Assembly: GCA_004402895.1 (NCBI GenBank)
Contig: SORT01000001.1
Location: 1-64,000, forward strand
DNA: 64,000 nucleotides
DNA from: Fidelibacterota bacterium MT.SAG.3
GTDB taxonomy: Bacteria > Fidelibacterota > SORT01
Reading direction: 5' to 3'
Shown piece after piece: positions 58,896-64,000 of this stretch. Positions within the stretch are counted from its first letter, which is position 1, and each line of letters opens with the position of its first letter. The position numbers and the translations under genes were made by a program. The notes under the pieces were generated by a model. The model was given only the letters and a program-made list of their open reading frames with translations, searched no databases and had not been told where the DNA came from.

Positions 58896-58974
58896 TTTAG
58901 AGCTTGAAGCTAATGAACTTGTTATTTATCTTAAACTTACATATAAATGCAATAATTATAATGAGGAATGAGCG

Positions 58975-59298
58975 ATGAGTTCAATTACCTATACCAAGAG
59001 GGATGTCGCAAGAAGCACTGCGAGGAAGCTCGGGTTAAAAATTTACATGGTTGAAGAAATTGTTGATGGTGTATTTACAACACTGAGAGAAATGATGAGT
59101 AAAGAAGTACCTTCAATCAGAATTGAAGTAAGGAATTTCGGAGTTTTTGAAGTGAAACCTACAAAGGCAAAACCGAAAGCACGGAACCCCAGAACTAATG
59201 AAATAATTCATGTTCCTCCGAGAAGAAAGACTCACTTCAGACCTGGTAAATTACTGAAACAATCCCTTAGGCAGCCTTTAGATACATTACGAGGCTAA
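58975..59298 (+). CDS. HU/IHF family DNA-binding protein
   Basis: RDVARSTARKLGL...IRIEVRNFGVFEVKPTKAKPKARNPRTNEIIHVPPRRKTHFRPGKLLK. Confidence 0.92.
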   Translation: MSSITYTKRDVARSTARKLGLKIYMVEEIVDGVFTTLREMMSKEVPSIRIEVRNFGVFEVKPTKAKPKARNPRTNEIIHVPPRRKTHFRPGKLLKQSLRQPLDTLRG

Positions 59299-59359
59299 TC
59301 CGCCTCGCTCTATTCAGATCTTTGTACTGTTCAGCCGGCACACATGCGAATCACACATT

Positions 59360-59797
59360 TTGAGAGATCCAGGAAGAATTTTAAGTATAGATTACGGCGA
59401 GAAGAGGATAGGACTTGCCATAACAGACCCACTGGCTATAACCGCACGCGGATTTCAAACACTCATCAATAAGGATAGAGAAGGACTCCTCAGAAACCTC
59501 GTTGATATAATTAATTCAAATGAGATTAAAAAGATTGTCATAGGTATTCCTTATTCGTTAGATGGCTCGATCGGGCAAATGGCGGAAAGAGTAAAGAAAT
59601 TCGGCAAGGAACTTTCGACCAAAACTGATGTTGAAATTGAGGAGTGGCCGGAGGAGTATTCATCGGAAGACGCAAAAAAAGAATTAAGAAAATTGGGTGT
59701 TGATTTCAGGAAAGATAAGGGGAAAGTGGATAGGATGGCTGCGGCTTTGGTATTGCGTTCATATTTGAACGCTCAACCGTTGACGGAGTCGCTTTAG
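59360..59797 (+). CDS. ruvX: Putative Holliday junction resolvase YqgF/RuvX
   Basis: GRILSIDYGEKRIGLAITDPLAITARGFQTL; VIGIPYSLDGSIGQMAERVKKF; KVDRMAAALVLRSYL. Confidence 0.94.
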   Translation: MRDPGRILSIDYGEKRIGLAITDPLAITARGFQTLINKDREGLLRNLVDIINSNEIKKIVIGIPYSLDGSIGQMAERVKKFGKELSTKTDVEIEEWPEEYSSEDAKKELRKLGVDFRKDKGKVDRMAAALVLRSYLNAQPLTESL

Positions 59798-59804
59798 ACT
59801 CATC

Positions 59805-61370
59805 ATGGCGGAGACTCTTCCATCCGATTCGGGACAAAATAATCAAGAAAAACGAATAGATTACGCATTATTAGGCTTCCATGCGTTGCTGTTCGGAGCG
59901 GCATTTCCACCTTTAATTAACGGTTATTTTGCATGGATTGCGTTTATCCCTTATCTATTCTTTCTTGAGAGAAATCTTGGAAATAAAAATTTCAAAAGAA
60001 ATTTTGCTGTCGGTTTTTTCTCTAATCTTATCATAATCTACTGGATCGGGCTAAACTCGGGGGCGTGGATGCCGATAGCGGTTTTGACGCTCATCGGCTC
60101 CCTGATCGTACTCGCTCTCTGGTTCTCTTTGTTCGGGTGGGTAATCGAACGAGTTTGGAAGAGATGGGGAGAGAAAACCATTTGGGCTGTTCCCTTTATT
60201 TGGGTGGGGATTGAGTTCATACGGAGTCATGGCTCGCTTGCATTTCCATGGACCATGGTTGCAAACACTCAAACTTATTATATTTCGATTATACAGATTT
60301 CAGCGATAACGGGTGCGTGGGGCGTATCATTGTTCGTTATGTTTGCGAACGTCTTGGGTTACAAGGCTCTGAAATCCATTAGCGCTCCTAAAAAAGCGAT
60401 AGGTTTTGCGGTAGCGGCGATTCTTACACTTGCAATCCCGTGGACTTACGGAATTATTGTGTTAGACGGAGCGGACGAGCGCCTTGCGAGCATCGATAAC
60501 AGGATCAGTGTCAGCATAGTTCAGCCGAATCTCGACCCGAAAGTAAAGTGGGATAAATCAAAAAGAGATAACGTTTACAGACTTTACGGGGACATGCATT
60601 ATAAAGCGGGAGAGAGCAAACCGGATCTTATTATTTGGCCTGAAACAGCCACCCCCGCTTATCTTCGATCCAACCGGGACGGAAGATTCGATCAGGTTCT
60701 TTCATTTGTCGATTCGATTAAGGTACCGCTGTTGACCGGGACTCTGGATTACAAATACATTGATGATATAAAGTTCAAAAAGTACAACTCATCATTTCTC
60801 TTGCTTCCCGGTTCAAGGGAGATCGAAAAGTATCATAAGATGCGTCTTGTTCCCTTTGCGGAAAAAGTGCCATTCGAGGATCGGTTTCCGATATTATCAA
60901 ACATTGACCTTGGACAGGCAAATTTTTCGAGTGGGGGAGAGTATAAAATATTTGACGTAGAGGGAAAGAAATTTTCGGTACAAATTTGCTTTGAATCTAC
61001 TTTCCCTTCTCTCAGCAGAAAATTCGTGAATAACGGAGCCGAGATGTTGATAATAATTACCAATGATGCATGGTTCGGCAATTCTTCTCAACCTTATCAG
61101 CATGCTCAGATAGCGGTCATGAGGGCAGTGGAAAACCGACGCGCCATAGCGAGAAGCGCAAATACCGGTGTATCTGAACTCGTCGACCCATATGGCCGAA
61201 TAATAAAATCGCTACCTTTCAATGAGAGAGGCATTATCTCAGGCGTGATTCCACTAATGACAGAAAAAACGTTCTATGTCAGATATGGTGATTATTTAGG
61301 TTGGATAACCGCGGCGCTCACTCTTTTACTGTTTGGATTGACCTGGATAAAAGATTCAAAGAATGAATAA
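59805..61370 (+). CDS. lnt: Apolipoprotein N-acyltransferase
   Basis: FPWTMVANTQ; DLIIWPETATPAYLRS; KMRLVPFAEKVPFEDRFP; ICFESTFPSLSRKFVNNGAEMLIIITNDAWFGNSSQPYQHAQIAVMRAVENRR. Confidence 0.96.
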   Translation: MAETLPSDSGQNNQEKRIDYALLGFHALLFGAAFPPLINGYFAWIAFIPYLFFLERNLGNKNFKRNFAVGFFSNLIIIYWIGLNSGAWMPIAVLTLIGSLIVLALWFSLFGWVIERVWKRWGEKTIWAVPFIWVGIEFIRSHGSLAFPWTMVANTQTYYISIIQISAITGAWGVSLFVMFANVLGYKALKSISAPKKAIGFAVAAILTLAIPWTYGIIVLDGADERLASIDNRISVSIVQPNLDPKVKWDKSKRDNVYRLYGDMHYKAGESKPDLIIWPETATPAYLRSNRDGRFDQVLSFVDSIKVPLLTGTLDYKYIDDIKFKKYNSSFLLLPGSREIEKYHKMRLVPFAEKVPFEDRFPILSNIDLGQANFSSGGEYKIFDVEGKKFSVQICFESTFPSLSRKFVNNGAEMLIIITNDAWFGNSSQPYQHAQIAVMRAVENRRAIARSANTGVSELVDPYGRIIKSLPFNERGIISGVIPLMTEKTFYVRYGDYLGWITAALTLLLFGLTWIKDSKNE

Positions 61371-61965
61371 ACAGAATATCAATATTATATTGTTTGTGAT
61401 GCTCTTCCCATTTTCGATCTTATCAGCTCAGAGAACGATTCCGAATAACATAGCATTCGCAACTGAAACTATTAAAAATGCCATAAATGAATTAAAAATT
61501 TCTGAAGAACTCCGTTCCGATAAAACATATCATATTCAGAGATCGAAGTCAGACAGCCTTTCAGCCTTTCTATCAGATGTAGTTTCCGAATATTTGAAAG
61601 AGAGCGGACATAAAACTGTTTTTAACCGTCATGGTGATAATCCGGAGAGTGATTTACTGTTAAGGATAATTGAACCGATACTCGACTTGGACGTTAAATG
61701 TGATAAAAGAACAGTTGCCGGGGAGTTTACTATTCTGTTATATTCGGTTGAAGCAGGCGAAATAAATTGGGGAAAGGAGTATTCGGTGATAATTGCAGCG
61801 GAAGACAACGTCGGTGGGAAGAGCGCACGATATTTAAATAGCTCGGTTCCGGTGTTTCTTCGTATAGAAAAAAAGGCTGCTTTTTCAGGTAAAAAGTTAG
61901 AAAAAGTTCTCGCGCTGACTGTCGTGGGGATCATTACATATTTGTTTTATTCAATAAGGGGATAA
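61363..61965 (+). CDS. Hypothetical exported protein
   Basis: N-terminal hydrophobic signal, one C-terminal TM; 4-nt-type overlap with lnt. Confidence 0.55.
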   Translation: MNKQNINIILFVMLFPFSILSAQRTIPNNIAFATETIKNAINELKISEELRSDKTYHIQRSKSDSLSAFLSDVVSEYLKESGHKTVFNRHGDNPESDLLLRIIEPILDLDVKCDKRTVAGEFTILLYSVEAGEINWGKEYSVIIAAEDNVGGKSARYLNSSVPVFLRIEKKAAFSGKKLEKVLALTVVGIITYLFYSIRG

Positions 61966-61969
61966 GAGA

Positions 61970-62722
61970 TTGAGGATAGTTGGTCATTCACTTTTGCTTT
62001 TCAGTGTTCAACTCGGATTGGGAATTTCGGTCGTTTCCGGTTCCAAAGGAGAAGTTGATTCTCGTATACCGATAGGATTTCTTCAGGAGGTAAGCATCAG
62101 TCTCAAGGTTTCACATCAATCAGAGCTTAAGAATCCGCCGGTTGCTGTTCGGTTCGTTCCACAAAACGGTGCAGCCCGGATGTCAAAGCGGAAGGCGATT
62201 TTTATGTCGATGTTGTTACCCGGATTGGGAGAGCGTTCAATAGGCAGCTATCGATCGGCGAATCTGTTTTACGGAAGTGAATCGAGTCTATGGCTCTCTC
62301 TATTTATATTTCAAAAAAGGAAAGAATGGAAAAGAGAGGATTACCAGACCTATGCAGCCGCGAGAGCTGGTGTGAATAATGAAGGAAAGAACGACCAATT
62401 TTATTCCGACGTAAGTAATTTTTCCGATGTAGACGAATTCAATGCTGCTATCAGAAGAAGCAGAGAACCGGAAAGCGTTTATAGCGGCGCCGATGAACAA
62501 TGGAGTTGGAGCACCGAAGAGGAGAGACTGAAATTCAAATCATTGAAATTAGAGAGTGACAATGCGGGTCAAAATATAAAACGAATTATTGGAGTAATGC
62601 TCGTCAACAGAATATTTAGCGTAATGAATACGGTCTATCGCTATAATAAGTTGGATTCACCAGCCACTTTGAGTTTGAATATTGGAAATTTCCCCGAACT
62701 GTCGTTGACAGCTAAATTCTGA
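61970..62722 (+). CDS. Hypothetical membrane protein (DUF5683-like)
   Basis: RKAIFMSMLLPGLGERSIGSYRSANLFYGSESSLWLS resembles the DUF5683 'PGLGQ' N-terminal pattern. Confidence 0.45.
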   Translation: MRIVGHSLLLFSVQLGLGISVVSGSKGEVDSRIPIGFLQEVSISLKVSHQSELKNPPVAVRFVPQNGAARMSKRKAIFMSMLLPGLGERSIGSYRSANLFYGSESSLWLSLFIFQKRKEWKREDYQTYAAARAGVNNEGKNDQFYSDVSNFSDVDEFNAAIRRSREPESVYSGADEQWSWSTEEERLKFKSLKLESDNAGQNIKRIIGVMLVNRIFSVMNTVYRYNKLDSPATLSLNIGNFPELSLTAKF

Positions 62723-63722
62723 TCTTCCCGCCTGACAAAATAACTTTTTCATCTATTGTAACTTTAGGCCGTAGTAAAATTCCGTCAAGATGGCTTCCGA
62801 CGTCACAAGTTCCTCCCATGGTAAGGTTATTTCCGAGCGCTATATGAATAGTTCCAAGTATCTTTTCATCTTCTAACACTTTTCCTGTCAATTTTGCTTT
62901 AGGATTTGTTCCGATGCCGAGCTCGGCAATATTACGTCCCTTTCTGCCGAAAGGAGCAAGTTGCTTTCGAAGCAAGCGAGCTTCTCTGTTACCCAGAATT
63001 TTGGTTACGAATCCTTTGGAAACATACATCTTGATCGGTTTCTTAATGATGCCGGATTGACCCATTGAGCCGTCCACAACGAGAATCCCCTCGGCGCTGC
63101 CTTCAACTGGCGCAAGAAATGCCTCGCCCGCCGGAATATTGCATGTCATCCCGGGTTCAGTTACGAAGCCTGTATCGGCAATCCCCTTTTTCCCTCTGAT
63201 GGACATACGCAGATCTGTCCCCGCAGGAGTTGTAATATGAACATTGCTTCCGATAGTGAGAATATCAGTCATCTTATTGGTTATTCGCGCCATTTTGTGC
63301 ATATCGACATTACCTGCCCGGGCAAGCATCTCCTCTGTGACTCCAGGAAGAGTGATGGTTCTCGCACCCTTCTTGCTGGCAGCTCTGCGCGCGTTCGTAT
63401 GGGTCAATGATTTCGAAGTCGGACAGATCAGTACATCGACGTCTTTCATAAGTTTTGCAATCACTTCAGGAGGTTCCTCTCCGTCGGTCTTACCGGGAAT
63501 GATATCCACGAGCATTGATTGAGCTTTTAGTTTTTGAGCCATTTCATGAAACATTATACCGATATGCCGTTTGTGAATATCAGTAATTACGAGCAGTGTT
63601 TCACCCTTTTTAACGGCAAGTGAGCTGCGTAAGGCAGTTTCGATCGCGTCTGATAATTTTTTCAACTTCTTCCCTACTAAATGAATTCGTTTCGCTTCGC
63701 CAAAATTAGAATAGATAACCAA
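62712..63722 (-). CDS. Aminopeptidase (M29-type leucyl aminopeptidase-like)
   Basis: TPAGTDLRMSIRGKKGIADTGFVTEPGMTCNIPAGEAFLAPVEGSAEGILVVDGSM; AELGIGTNPKAKLTGKVLEDEKILGTIHIALGNN. Confidence 0.85.
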   Translation of the reverse strand: MVIYSNFGEAKRIHLVGKKLKKLSDAIETALRSSLAVKKGETLLVITDIHKRHIGIMFHEMAQKLKAQSMLVDIIPGKTDGEEPPEVIAKLMKDVDVLICPTSKSLTHTNARRAASKKGARTITLPGVTEEMLARAGNVDMHKMARITNKMTDILTIGSNVHITTPAGTDLRMSIRGKKGIADTGFVTEPGMTCNIPAGEAFLAPVEGSAEGILVVDGSMGQSGIIKKPIKMYVSKGFVTKILGNREARLLRKQLAPFGRKGRNIAELGIGTNPKAKLTGKVLEDEKILGTIHIALGNNLTMGGTCDVGSHLDGILLRPKVTIDEKVILSGGKIRI

Positions 63723-63917
63723 CTGATTATGGGGAAGAAAGTCAAGGGATATTTCTCTGACTTACGTGGCAAATCGATCGATTTGTGAAAGAACTTAGAG
63801 TAAGGGTGAGTATAAAGACCTGAATTGACTTTAATGTCAAACAGCTTAAATTATAAATCAATTGGCGCATTTTAATTAAATATATTTGATTTTACGAGGA
63901 TCATTCAATCGGTTCAC

Positions 63918-64000
63918 ATGGCTCTTGACCCACGAGTAAGAACACTTCTGTTTTTCTGTCTTCTCCTGCTTGCAATGAATAGTAGTATTGCAGCAATATT
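63918..64000 (+). CDS. Partial CDS at window end, membrane protein, possibly EcfT-like
   Basis: MALDPRVRTLLFFCLLLLAMNSSIAAI, open to the window edge; LDPR followed by hydrophobic residues is EcfT-like. Confidence 0.4.
   Translation, partial: MALDPRVRTLLFFCLLLLAMNSSIAAI

Overview
64 kb chromosomal window, densely coding. The gene content suggests a Bacteroidetes/Chlorobi/Marinimicrobia-like Gram-negative: a PorU-like C25 protease, a PorV/PorQ-family protein, a T9SS-type C-terminal sorting domain and a short primary sigma factor. Taxonomy was not tested. Most of the window is housekeeping: purL, rimK, suhB, rpoD, gap, folE/queC, ffh-rpsP-rimM-trmD-rplS, selA-selB-mutS, yicC-gmk-rpoZ-coaBC-udg-dnaB-relA/spoT, HU, ruvX, lnt, plus one initiator tRNA. 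I found no CRISPR array, prophage, transposase, rRNA or recognisable defence system. The most interesting items are: (1) a gene graveyard at 24.88-25.43 kb, with a decayed GH57/glycogen-synthase deletion-junction pseudogene and a decayed T9SS sorting-domain tail on the other strand; (2) two RRM proteins with hexad-periodic RR-x3-[DE] tails; (3) ribosomal protein S16 with a tail of about 250 aa, acidic then basic; (4) at least three families of dispersed palindromic intergenic repeats, plus a non-palindromic repeat family near tRNA-fMet; (5) a peroxiredoxin split by a one-base deletion in an A6 run; (6) selA/selB with no selenoprotein in view; (7) small ORFs below the ORF-track cutoff. I do not see a convincing new multi-gene system here. 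All assignments are by eye from protein motifs, with no database search.
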